64,000 nt of DNA from Bacteroidota bacterium (GTDB lineage: Bacteria; Bacteroidota; Ignavibacteria; Kryptoniales; JAKASW01), in the NCBI GenBank assembly GCA_021825585.1, contig JAKAGT010000001.1, positions 62,001 to 126,000 on the forward strand, given 5' to 3'. A program made the translations under genes and the position numbers. Under the pieces are notes generated by a model that ran no database searches, was not told where the DNA came from, and saw only the letters and a program-made list of their open reading frames with translations. Positions 25,530-31,797 of this stretch are shown piece by piece. Numbering within the stretch: position 1 is the stretch's first letter; each line of letters opens with the position of its first letter.

Positions 25530-26269
25530 CTCTTGATTAGACCAATCAAAGCTTCTTCGACAAGCTCAAACTGTGTGGAAACCCGTGCGTCGATGTTGCC
25601 AAGCTCACTTTCTATGATGCATCCTCCTCGCTCAACTTTCTCATCAGGCTCGATCGCAATCTCTCGGACCGAATCCGCATACGTGCCCAGATTGTTTCTG
25701 TGCTGCCTTATATACTCTTCATCGGCAGGACTTACGTGAATCTTTACTTTCTCCACGCCGATTATCTTCTTGAGGGCTTCACGCAATCTTGTCAGAACAG
25801 CGCCTTCGATGTCTATATCTCGAGCCACAATCCTTCGCGCTATCGCGATGGCGAGGGTGACGACGGCATTGTCGAAATCCTGGTCGTATCTCTTGACTTC
25901 TTCTGAAAATCCCTGGACCAGCGCATCGAAACCCTTGATGGTCTCCTGCAGTTTCCTGTCAAACTCCGCCTGCAGCACCTTTGCCGAATCCATTTTCCCC
26001 GCTTCAAACCCCTTTTCAAACGCAATAGTCAGCGCAGACTTCTCGTCCTCGCCTCCGCGATCCTCCGCCATTCGCGGAACCCCGGCTCCATTTCCAACCG
26101 CCGGTGCATGCACCGGCTCCGGAACCCGGATTTCGCCTTCCACCGCGTATTCATTCGTAATCTCTTCGAGGAACCGCCTGTAATCCACTACCTCGAGCCT
26201 TCTCGTCGGCGAATTCAACTTGATGACACTCCGACCAGCGCTTTTACTAAATTCTCTAGACAAAGACAT
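25526..26269 (-). CDS. fliH: FliH, negative regulator of the export ATPase
   Basis: A 247-residue FliH-type protein, the peripheral-stalk-like partner of FliI. The middle is a Glu/Lys-rich helical stretch (about 90-140), and the C-terminal half matches the V-ATPase-E/FliH fold: LAIAIARRIVARDIDIEG, LREALKKIIGVEKVKIHVSP and ERGGCIIESELGNIDARVST. The last of these is the most recognisable part. It starts 14 bases within the end of fliG. Confidence 0.94.
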   Translation of the reverse strand: MSLSREFSKSAGRSVIKLNSPTRRLEVVDYRRFLEEITNEYAVEGEIRVPEPVHAPAVGNGAGVPRMAEDRGGEDEKSALTIAFEKGFEAGKMDSAKVLQAEFDRKLQETIKGFDALVQGFSEEVKRYDQDFDNAVVTLAIAIARRIVARDIDIEGAVLTRLREALKKIIGVEKVKIHVSPADEEYIRQHRNNLGTYADSVREIAIEPDEKVERGGCIIESELGNIDARVSTQFELVEEALIGLIKR

Positions 26270-27293
26270 CTTCCGGGCTTCCCCTTCCGCCGACTACGAT
26301 TTCCTGGTTCTCTTCCAGCTGTCGAATTACTTCGATTATCCTCGTTTGCGCCGCCTCCACGTCGCGTAGCCTGACGGGTCCCATGAATTGCAGCTCCTCC
26401 TTTATCATGTCGGACGCGCGCTCGGACATATTCACAAATATCTTCTGTTTCATCTTCTCGTCTGAAATCTTGAGCGCAAGAGTCAGATCCTTCTTATCCA
26501 CTTCGCGCAGAATGCGTTGCACACTTCGATCATCGATGTAAAGTATATCCTCGAACATGAACATGAGTCTCTTTACTTCAGATGCGACCTGCGGGTCCCG
26601 CTGCTCGATAGCATTCATAAGGAACTTCGCCTGGACGACACCGACCTTGTTCAGGATCGCCGCCATTGCTTTTGCGCCCCCTGTCAGGGTGCTGTTTTCA
26701 TTTATGACTTCCTCTGCAACCTCGTCTACTACTGTCTCGATCTCGCCGACAAGTGTTGGCGCTACCCTGCCAAGCGTCGTGATTCTGAATGCAACATCCG
26801 AGCGGAGCTCTTCCGGAAACTCTTCGAGTACCTCGGCAGCAAGCTCAGACGCGAGGTGACTCATTATAAGCGCGATCGTCTGGGGGTGTTCCTTCTGCAG
26901 GAAATTCGCCAGCTGTTTCGGCTCGGCCTTCTTCAGGATGGAGAAGCCCTTCACCATCGTGAGCTCTTTTACCTTCTCAATGACTTCGCCCGCCTTCAAC
27001 GCCCCGAGAGCCTTCTCGAGAACCGAATGTGCGTACTCCAGGCCGCCCTTGACTATATACTCTTGCGCGAGACTGAGCTGCTGGAACTCCTCCATCACAC
27101 GGTTGATAACACCGGAATGGACCCCCTGCATATTAGTGATCTCTACGGTGAGCTTCTCGACTTCGGACTGGTCGAGATGCTTGAAAATATGTGCGGCGCT
27201 CTCCACATCAAGGGCGATCATGAGCACCGCAGCCTTCTGCCTGCCGGTCAGCTGCTCGAACGTAATCGAGGACCTTGAGACTTCCTTACCCAT
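26256..27293 (-). CDS. fliG: FliG, motor switch and torque-generation protein
   Basis: FliG links the MS ring to the C ring and interacts with the stator. The 345-residue product shows the N-terminal domain opening LTGRQKAAVLMIALD, the middle EHPQTIALIMSHLASELAAE motif (EHPQ is diagnostic), and the C-terminal torque domain with MFMFEDILYIDDRSVQRILR and the charged helix DMIKEELQFMGPVRLRDVE that normally contacts MotA. All expected charged ridge residues appear present by eye. It begins on the last base of fliF (1-base overlap). Confidence 0.97.
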   Translation of the reverse strand: MGKEVSRSSITFEQLTGRQKAAVLMIALDVESAAHIFKHLDQSEVEKLTVEITNMQGVHSGVINRVMEEFQQLSLAQEYIVKGGLEYAHSVLEKALGALKAGEVIEKVKELTMVKGFSILKKAEPKQLANFLQKEHPQTIALIMSHLASELAAEVLEEFPEELRSDVAFRITTLGRVAPTLVGEIETVVDEVAEEVINENSTLTGGAKAMAAILNKVGVVQAKFLMNAIEQRDPQVASEVKRLMFMFEDILYIDDRSVQRILREVDKKDLTLALKISDEKMKQKIFVNMSERASDMIKEELQFMGPVRLRDVEAAQTRIIEVIRQLEENQEIVVGGRGSPEDVFV

Positions 27294-28846
27294 CAGTCGC
27301 TTCCCTCGGTAAGCCAGACCTTCAGAAGCTTGGCGGCGTCCAGCGGTTTTGTTTGGATGTAGCTGCTCACGTCTTCTTTTATCCTGCCTGCCCTCAGTAT
27401 TTCTTCGTTATACTCGATCGCCTGAATTCCTTCCAAACGCTCTCCGGGATGTTCCGCTGCGACAGCACCGGATGTTTTGGTCTGCGTCAGTATTGCCACC
27501 GGCGCAGCAGGGGTGATTTCCTTCTTCTTTAGCCTCTTGAAAATCGACAGGAAGACGATGATAGCGCCAATCATCGCCGCCAGAATTATAAGCTTGTCGG
27601 AATAGTCCTGGATCCGGAATCCCGGCTTCTGCTTGAGCAGAAATTCCTGATCGCTGTTTTCAAATGGAACGTTGACAAGGGAAATATCGTCGCCTCGCGT
27701 TGCATCGAATCCGATCGCGCTCTTCACAATATTGGTCAGCTGTGTGAGCTCCTGCTGGTTTCGTGGAGTGTACTCGACAGTCCTTTCCTTGCCCTTGTCG
27801 ATGGCCGTGTATTTCCCGTTAACGAGAACTGCCACGGAGAGTCTCTTGATGCCACCGGTGCTGCCGACCATCCGCTCCACTGTCTTGCCGACGTCGTAAT
27901 TGGTAACCGAATTAGTCTGCGAGGATCCGGTTGAAGATGTATCCCCGGGAACCGACGCGTGGTTCTGCATGGTCTGCTGGCTCAGAACAACGCTGTTAGG
28001 GTCGTACTGCTCTGTTGTCTTGTCCATTTGATTGAAATCCAGATCGGCCGTCACGCGCACTATCGCATTGCCGGGCCCCAGGACGGCGTCGAGCATTGTC
28101 TGAGCCTTGCTTGCGAGATAGTTGTCGACCTTATCCTGCGTGTCGTATTGTGCCGACGTCAGCGCGTCGATCCCGTCGCTCTTTCTCGACAGCATGTTCC
28201 CGCGGGCGTCGACAATCGTAACATTGTTCGCGTCCAGCCCTTCGACACTCGCCGCGACGAGGTGCTGCACACCGCTGATCTCTCCGGCAGTCAGATGTGC
28301 CCCGTCCCTCAGCTTCAGAAAAACGGATGCGGTTGTTTTCTGCTGCTGACTTTCGAAGAGAGCTTTCTCAGGTATGACAATATGAACGCTCGCGCCCTGC
28401 ACTTCATCGAGCTGGAGGATCGTCCTCTCCAATTCTCCCTCGAGTGCTCTCTTGTAATCAACCTTCTCGGTGAAATCCGTCATCCCAAAGGTGGGTTTGT
28501 CGAAGATCTCGTAACCGACGGTGCTGGACTGGGGAAGCCCTGCGCCTGCCATCTGCAGGCGCAGTTCGTACACCTTGTCTTTTGGAACGAGTATCGCCTT
28601 GCCCCCTTCGCCTATCTCGTACGGGACGGCCTGCTGCTTCAGCTTGTCCATAATTTTTGAGGCGTCCTTGGCCTCGAGGTTGGAAAAGAGGACTCCGTAA
28701 GTCGGCTGATTTGCCCACCTTACCAGCAAAACCAGCGCAATTATCGATACTATTACGGAAAGCCCTATTCCGACTTTCTGCTTGATCGTCAACTTCTTCA
28801 GAACGGAGCTGAACTGCGAAGAAACACCTGAAATGGAATTTGCCAT
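27293..28846 (-). CDS. fliF: FliF, MS-ring protein
   Basis: FliF forms the inner-membrane MS ring on which the motor is built. The 517-residue product has two membrane helices, one near residues 29-46 and one near 426-446, enclosing the periplasmic ring-building domains: VLFSNLEAKDASKIMDKLKQ, then YELRLQMAGAGLPQSSTVGY and RALEGELERTILQLDEVQGA. The cytoplasmic tail that binds FliG has the family's hydrophobic-acidic end (AAKLLKVWLTEGSD). It follows fliE by 11 bases. Confidence 0.97.
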   Translation of the reverse strand: MANSISGVSSQFSSVLKKLTIKQKVGIGLSVIVSIIALVLLVRWANQPTYGVLFSNLEAKDASKIMDKLKQQAVPYEIGEGGKAILVPKDKVYELRLQMAGAGLPQSSTVGYEIFDKPTFGMTDFTEKVDYKRALEGELERTILQLDEVQGASVHIVIPEKALFESQQQKTTASVFLKLRDGAHLTAGEISGVQHLVAASVEGLDANNVTIVDARGNMLSRKSDGIDALTSAQYDTQDKVDNYLASKAQTMLDAVLGPGNAIVRVTADLDFNQMDKTTEQYDPNSVVLSQQTMQNHASVPGDTSSTGSSQTNSVTNYDVGKTVERMVGSTGGIKRLSVAVLVNGKYTAIDKGKERTVEYTPRNQQELTQLTNIVKSAIGFDATRGDDISLVNVPFENSDQEFLLKQKPGFRIQDYSDKLIILAAMIGAIIVFLSIFKRLKKKEITPAAPVAILTQTKTSGAVAAEHPGERLEGIQAIEYNEEILRAGRIKEDVSSYIQTKPLDAAKLLKVWLTEGSD

Positions 28847-28857
28847 GTTCTACTGAT

Positions 28858-29157
28858 TCACACCTGCATCTGCATTATCTGCTTATAGGCATCGAGCATT
28901 TTGTTCCTGACCTGCAACAAGAGGTCGAAGCTGATTTTTGCCTTCTCCATTGCGATCATGACTTCATGAACGTCAGCTGCCTGCCCCGACGCCATTTTGT
29001 CCATGGCATCATTGGCCTTGTTCTGAAGATCGTTGACGTTGTTAACGAACCCGTCAAGAGTCTGCTCGAAACTGCCTGTGACATCCTGCGCGCTCTTGTT
29101 TGCCGAGATGTCCGGTGAAATCTGGCTTAGCATCGATTGAACATCACCTACTCGCAT
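28858..29157 (-). CDS. fliE: FliE, MS-ring/rod junction protein
   Basis: A 99-residue protein that joins the MS ring to the rod. The second half carries the family signature ANDAMDKMASGQAADVHEVM followed by AMEKAKISFDLLLQVRNKML and DAYKQIMQMQV, which matches FliE very closely. The first half is the usual variable, polar lead. It is encoded between a small unknown gene and fliF. The start codon is 1 base after the stop of that small gene. Confidence 0.96.
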   Translation of the reverse strand: MRVGDVQSMLSQISPDISANKSAQDVTGSFEQTLDGFVNNVNDLQNKANDAMDKMASGQAADVHEVMIAMEKAKISFDLLLQVRNKMLDAYKQIMQMQV

Positions 29158-29158
29158 C

Positions 29159-29437
29159 TTACGCCTTTCGATTTATTATCTGCCCCGGTTCGATGGAGGC
29201 CTTGATACCGTTCGGGGAGTATGTCTTGTGTGAACTTATCTGAGAGATGGAATCGGGGAAAAGCCTGGCAAAAAAAGCCCTCTCGGCACTCGTAAGCCCG
29301 GTATGAGAAGAAATGCCCGTGCTTTGTCCCTGTGACTTCTGGGGCGCCGCGATCTCCTTCGCGCCTGCTGCAGATCCCTTCGCGGATACGCCCGCCGTAT
29401 AAGACATGCCGCTGGATATTGAACCAACTTTCATCAT
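29159..29437 (-). CDS. 92-residue unknown protein between flgC and fliE
   Basis: I do not recognise this protein. It has no membrane helix and no Cys. Residues 1-45 are Ser/Ala/Gly-rich and flexible, like the lead of exported axial proteins; residues about 46-92 form a compact, more conserved-looking part with LTSAERAFFARLFPDS, YSPNG and PGQIINRKA. It is translated from an ATG pair with GAGG overlapping the flgC stop region, and it ends 1 base before fliE starts, so it looks like a genuine operon member. A small rod- or MS-ring-associated export substrate is possible. Confidence 0.7.
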   Translation of the reverse strand: MMKVGSISSGMSYTAGVSAKGSAAGAKEIAAPQKSQGQSTGISSHTGLTSAERAFFARLFPDSISQISSHKTYSPNGIKASIEPGQIINRKA

Positions 29438-29442
29438 TCACC

Positions 29443-29937
29443 TCAAATGTCGATTGAATCTTTAATGATATTCTTGGAAGCATTGATGGCCGTGACATTG
29501 GCCTCGTAAGATCTGCTGGTCGTAATCATATCCACCATTTCAGTCACCACGTTTATCTTGGGCTCATTGACATACCCGTTGGCGTCCGCATTGGGGTTGG
29601 TGGGATCGTAAACCGTCTTCGTCGCGGTAGGATCCTGGACGACCCTCCCGGTCACTTCCCTTACGGTGTAGTCTGGTACGGCAAATGTCGGATCTACAAG
29701 CTGCATGTGGCCGGGATTCGACGTCTCGAGGGGAATGAGTTGGCTGCTAAGCTGGTCGCCAAACGAGATGGCTTGCCCGGGCAGAGCCTGGACGACCTGT
29801 TTCTGGTACGGCTGTCCGTTCGACCCGACCGTGTCGGCGTTTGCGAGATTGCTTGCGATCGCATCCATTCTCTTCCGTTGTAACGCAAGACCGGAAGCGC
29901 TGATATCGATCGCCGAAAACATGTCTCCTATTTTCAT
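29443..29937 (-). CDS. flgC: FlgC, proximal rod protein
   Basis: A 164-residue proximal rod protein. The N-terminal rod motif appears as DAIASNLANADTVGSNGQPY (FlgC typically has 'NlAN..T....g.pY'), and the C-terminal block NVVTEMVDMITTSRSYEANV with TAINASKNIIKDSI is the standard pairing helix. Length and order next to flgB agree with FlgC. GQPYQKQVV is also part of the family's usual pattern. The gene is 2 bases after flgB. Confidence 0.96.
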   Translation of the reverse strand: MKIGDMFSAIDISASGLALQRKRMDAIASNLANADTVGSNGQPYQKQVVQALPGQAISFGDQLSSQLIPLETSNPGHMQLVDPTFAVPDYTVREVTGRVVQDPTATKTVYDPTNPNADANGYVNEPKINVVTEMVDMITTSRSYEANVTAINASKNIIKDSIDI

Positions 29938-29939
29938 CG

Positions 29940-30329
29940 CTACTGCCCATTTATGCTTTTGTCAATGAGGTTCAGTGTATCTGACATAAGCCGCGCTGCC
30001 AGCTTGAACTTCAGCTGGTTCTTGGCAAGATCGGCCATTTCCTGCTCGATGCTGACGTTGTTGGCGCCGCTCGCCAGAAAACCGTTCGGGTCCAACTTCA
30101 GCTCGGGTTGAACCTGCTCAACATTCTGGCTGAGAGAGACGTCGTTGTTCGAGTCTGCGATTGCGTTTGAGAGTTCGTTCTGGAAACTGACGTAGACACG
30201 CCTGTAGCTAGGAGTCCCGATGTTGGCTATGTTGCTGGCGATTGCCTTATTCTCGATTGAAAAGGCATCCATCTCTTTCTCGAGTAAGGGAACCCTGCTT
30301 CTGTCAAATAGACTTATCTTCATGCTCAT
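29940..30329 (-). CDS. flgB: FlgB, proximal rod protein
   Basis: A 129-residue proximal rod protein, the first classical flagellar gene of the run. The N-terminal pattern IENKAIASNIANIGTPSYRR and the C-terminal NVSIEQEMADLAKNQLKFKL with ARLMSDTLNLIDKSI are diagnostic for FlgB. The ATG (MSMKISLF) lies inside the stop codon of the preceding 45-residue reading frame in an ATGA overlap, so flgB translation is likely coupled to that frame. A second ATG 6 bases downstream is also possible. Confidence 0.96.
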   Translation of the reverse strand: MSMKISLFDRSRVPLLEKEMDAFSIENKAIASNIANIGTPSYRRVYVSFQNELSNAIADSNNDVSLSQNVEQVQPELKLDPNGFLASGANNVSIEQEMADLAKNQLKFKLAARLMSDTLNLIDKSINGQ

Positions 30330-30463
30330 ACTCCCAGATAATTTGTTAACGAATCATCATCTGCGCCTTCAACAATAGTATCGGCTTCATCATTACCCGC
30401 CATAAGAACTGCCACAGCAGATGCGGCGGCGATCATGGCTAATAGAACCAAGACATTTTTCAT
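30326..30463 (-). CDS. 45-residue membrane/secreted micro-protein heading the flagellar operon
   Basis: A short gene with a strong ribosome site (AAAGGAGTG, 6 bases before the ATG) encodes 45 residues: a hydrophobic N-terminus (VLVLLAMIAAASAVAVLMAG, residues 4-23) with one basic residue before it, then an acidic tail with three consecutive Asp. It reads as a single-pass or secreted peptide. The stop codon overlaps the flgB start as ATGA. A sigma-54-like element lies 31-45 bases upstream of the start codon. I know no family for it. It could act in coupled translation, as a membrane-associated assembly peptide, or both. Codon use and the ribosome site favour a real gene over chance. Confidence 0.65.
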   Translation of the reverse strand: MKNVLVLLAMIAAASAVAVLMAGNDEADTIVEGADDDSLTNYLGV

Positions 30464-30493
30464 TCCAACACTCCTTTACTCCACGCACTATCT

Positions 30494-30508
30494 TCAACGT
30501 TTGTGCCA
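30494..30508 (-). promoter_or_regulatory. sigma-54-like (-24/-12) promoter for the flagellar operon
   Basis: On the minus strand the sequence reads TGGCAC-N5-TTGA (30508 down to 30494). GG and the -12 element have the required 10-base spacing. The consensus is TGGCAC-N5-TTGC, so the last base is not ideal. Transcription would begin about 30482, giving a leader of about 19 bases that contains the strong ribosome site of the 45-residue gene. Two NtrC-type activators are encoded in the same window. Confidence 0.55.
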
Positions 30509-30629
30509 ATGACAAAACGGACAATCCAACCGAATTAGAGGCTATACATCGTATGCTTGATTAATATTCTCCATCACTGCCCACTATTCACCAAACCACT
30601 CGTACCCCGGCCTGACTTGCACCGCAGGC

Positions 30630-30699
30630 GGACAAATATCCTGGACTCGAAGTGAGTGGGAGGTACCGTCTCCCTTGAGATACACTCCCAAATATGTCC
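30630..30699. promoter_or_regulatory. candidate enhancer dyad between the two sigma-54-like elements
   Basis: GGACA at 30630-30634 is matched by its reverse complement TGTCC at 30695-30699, both next to A/T-rich ATAT steps. Inside lie GGGAG (30658-30662) and CTCCC (30670-30674) in inverted order, and a further CTCCC near 30685. The centre at about 30665 lies roughly 160 bases from each sigma-54-like element, a typical distance for an NtrC-type activator site. It is a pattern-based guess. Confidence 0.3.
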
Positions 30700-30815
30700 G
30701 AAGAACGGTCCAGCCGCGGGCTACTATTATTCAAACTCCAGGCTAATATTCCGCATAACGGAAGCTGTCGCGGGTTGAAACTTCAGAAAACACAAGAAAT
30801 TCCGAGGAAATGGTG

Positions 30816-30830
30816 TGGCACACTAATTGT
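30816..30830 (+). promoter_or_regulatory. sigma-54-like (-24/-12) promoter for the chemotaxis operon
   Basis: The plus strand reads TGGCAC-N5-TTGT at 30816-30830, with GG and GT spaced by 10 bases as required for the -24/-12 class. Only the final C of the usual TTGC is missing. Transcription would start near 30842, only a few bases ahead of the first start codon at 30846, which would leave almost no leader; this is the main weakness of the call. A mirror element lies at 30494-30508. Confidence 0.55.
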
Positions 30831-30845
30831 TTTTAAAGAAAGTGA

Positions 30846-31232
30846 ATGCTTATGAAAACTATACTGATCCATGAAAAAGATACCGAACTCCTCTCAGCGT
30901 GGGCGAGCTACCTTTCGCAGGACGATCTGGCCGTATTCACTTCGGCCGATGCTCTCGAAGCGGCAGAGATTGTATCCACGGTGAATGTGGACTCGGTGGT
31001 AATTTCTTCTAACGACCCAGCTGCCTTTCTTCTCATCGCAGGAGTCCTGAAGAGCAGAAAAATGCCGGTTGACGTTGTAGCGATTTCCCGGATGCAGACG
31101 GCCGTGCTGCGACTCCTCCTCGGGAGTGAGAATTTTGTCAGGCTGGAATCCCCGTTCACTTTTGGCACACTCGAAGACATAGTCAGGGTTGCCAACCTAA
31201 AACCGAAGGCGATGCAGAATGCTCTTGTTTAA
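30846..31232 (+). CDS. degenerate receiver-like (pseudo-receiver) protein
   Basis: A 128-residue protein with the length and alternating pattern of a CheY-type receiver: strand 1 KTILIHEKD, strand 3 VDSVVISSNDP, and the end FVRLESPFTFGTLEDIVR. The acidic pair, the phospho-accepting Asp after strand 3 and the conserved Lys before the Pro-Phe (KPF in true receivers, SPF here) are all absent, so it is unlikely to be phosphorylated. Pseudo-receivers usually act by protein contact. The start is 30846 or 30852 (second Met); no strong ribosome site decides it. It overlaps the next gene by 14 bases and is first in the chemotaxis operon. Confidence 0.65.
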   Translation: MLMKTILIHEKDTELLSAWASYLSQDDLAVFTSADALEAAEIVSTVNVDSVVISSNDPAAFLLIAGVLKSRKMPVDVVAISRMQTAVLRLLLGSENFVRLESPFTFGTLEDIVRVANLKPKAMQNALV

Positions 31233-31788
31233 GAAGGTTTCTGTTTCAACTGTGGTCACAATCGTGGCCTTTATGGCGATGCTCGGGACGCCGCGCGCGG
31301 CGGGAACGAGTGCCACCCCGCTGCAATCCATATATATGATGAAGCAGATAGTTCCCAAGGTGACCACAGTAGGAATCATGTGGAACAAATCGACAATTAA
31401 CGTCTCCGACCTGCTGCCCCAGATAAACCGCGCTTCGCTGTCGGTTGGTGTTAAGGTCGTTATCGAGGATGTGGAACAGATCCAGGACGTATCGGCCAAG
31501 TTCAGAGATCTCGTTGAGAACTATCATATTCAGGTCCTCTGGATATTGCAGAACGACGACCTTTACGGAAGTTCTATTGTAAAGGGATATCTCATAAAGA
31601 ATTCAACCCTGAGCGGCGTCGCGCTTTTTGCACCGGGATCCGATTGGGTCTCTGCCGGTGCGTGTGCGGCGCTAATGTCAGAAGGCGGCAATGCAAAGCT
31701 CTTCGTCAATCAGAAAACCTTAACCGCGCTTGGGCTGACAGTTCCTCAGCAGTTCGCGCAGACGACTCAATTCCTCGCCACGAATTAA
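31219..31788 (+). CDS. periplasmic substrate-binding-like protein (ABC_sub_bind type)
   Basis: A 189-residue exported protein with a signal peptide (about residues 1-28). The mature part resembles the PF04392-type substrate-binding family: IVPKVTTVGIMWNKST, a middle VLWILQNDDLYGSS, GVALFAPGSDWVSAGACAAL and a closing TLTALGLTVP. At this length it lacks much of the usual N-terminal lobe and could be a shortened binding module. No ABC permease or ATPase is nearby; instead it precedes an MCP by 9 bases. That context suggests it presents a ligand to the chemoreceptor, as indirect-binding chemotaxis proteins do. The ligand is unknown. Confidence 0.7.
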   Translation: MLLFKKVSVSTVVTIVAFMAMLGTPRAAGTSATPLQSIYMMKQIVPKVTTVGIMWNKSTINVSDLLPQINRASLSVGVKVVIEDVEQIQDVSAKFRDLVENYHIQVLWILQNDDLYGSSIVKGYLIKNSTLSGVALFAPGSDWVSAGACAALMSEGGNAKLFVNQKTLTALGLTVPQQFAQTTQFLATN

Positions 31789-31797
31789 GGAATACCG

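Larger units (their letters stand above)
30464..30845. other. divergent intergenic control region
   Basis: This 382-base space separates the leftward flagellar run from the rightward chemotaxis run and holds no gene I can support. It contains two outward-facing sigma-54-like elements (30494-30508 and 30816-30830) and, almost exactly midway, an imperfect dyad (30630-30699) with a GGGAG/CTCCC hairpin at 30658-30674. The arrangement suggests shared control of both operons by an enhancer-binding activator. All regulatory roles are inferred from sequence pattern alone. Confidence 0.7.

Noticed and set aside
31219-31788. Assigning this exported protein to YfiR because a CHASE8-like protein follows
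   Set aside because: The motifs (VPKVTTVGIMWNKST, SAGACAAL, ALGLTVP) fit the ABC_sub_bind type better than YfiR, so only the analogy of arrangement is kept.
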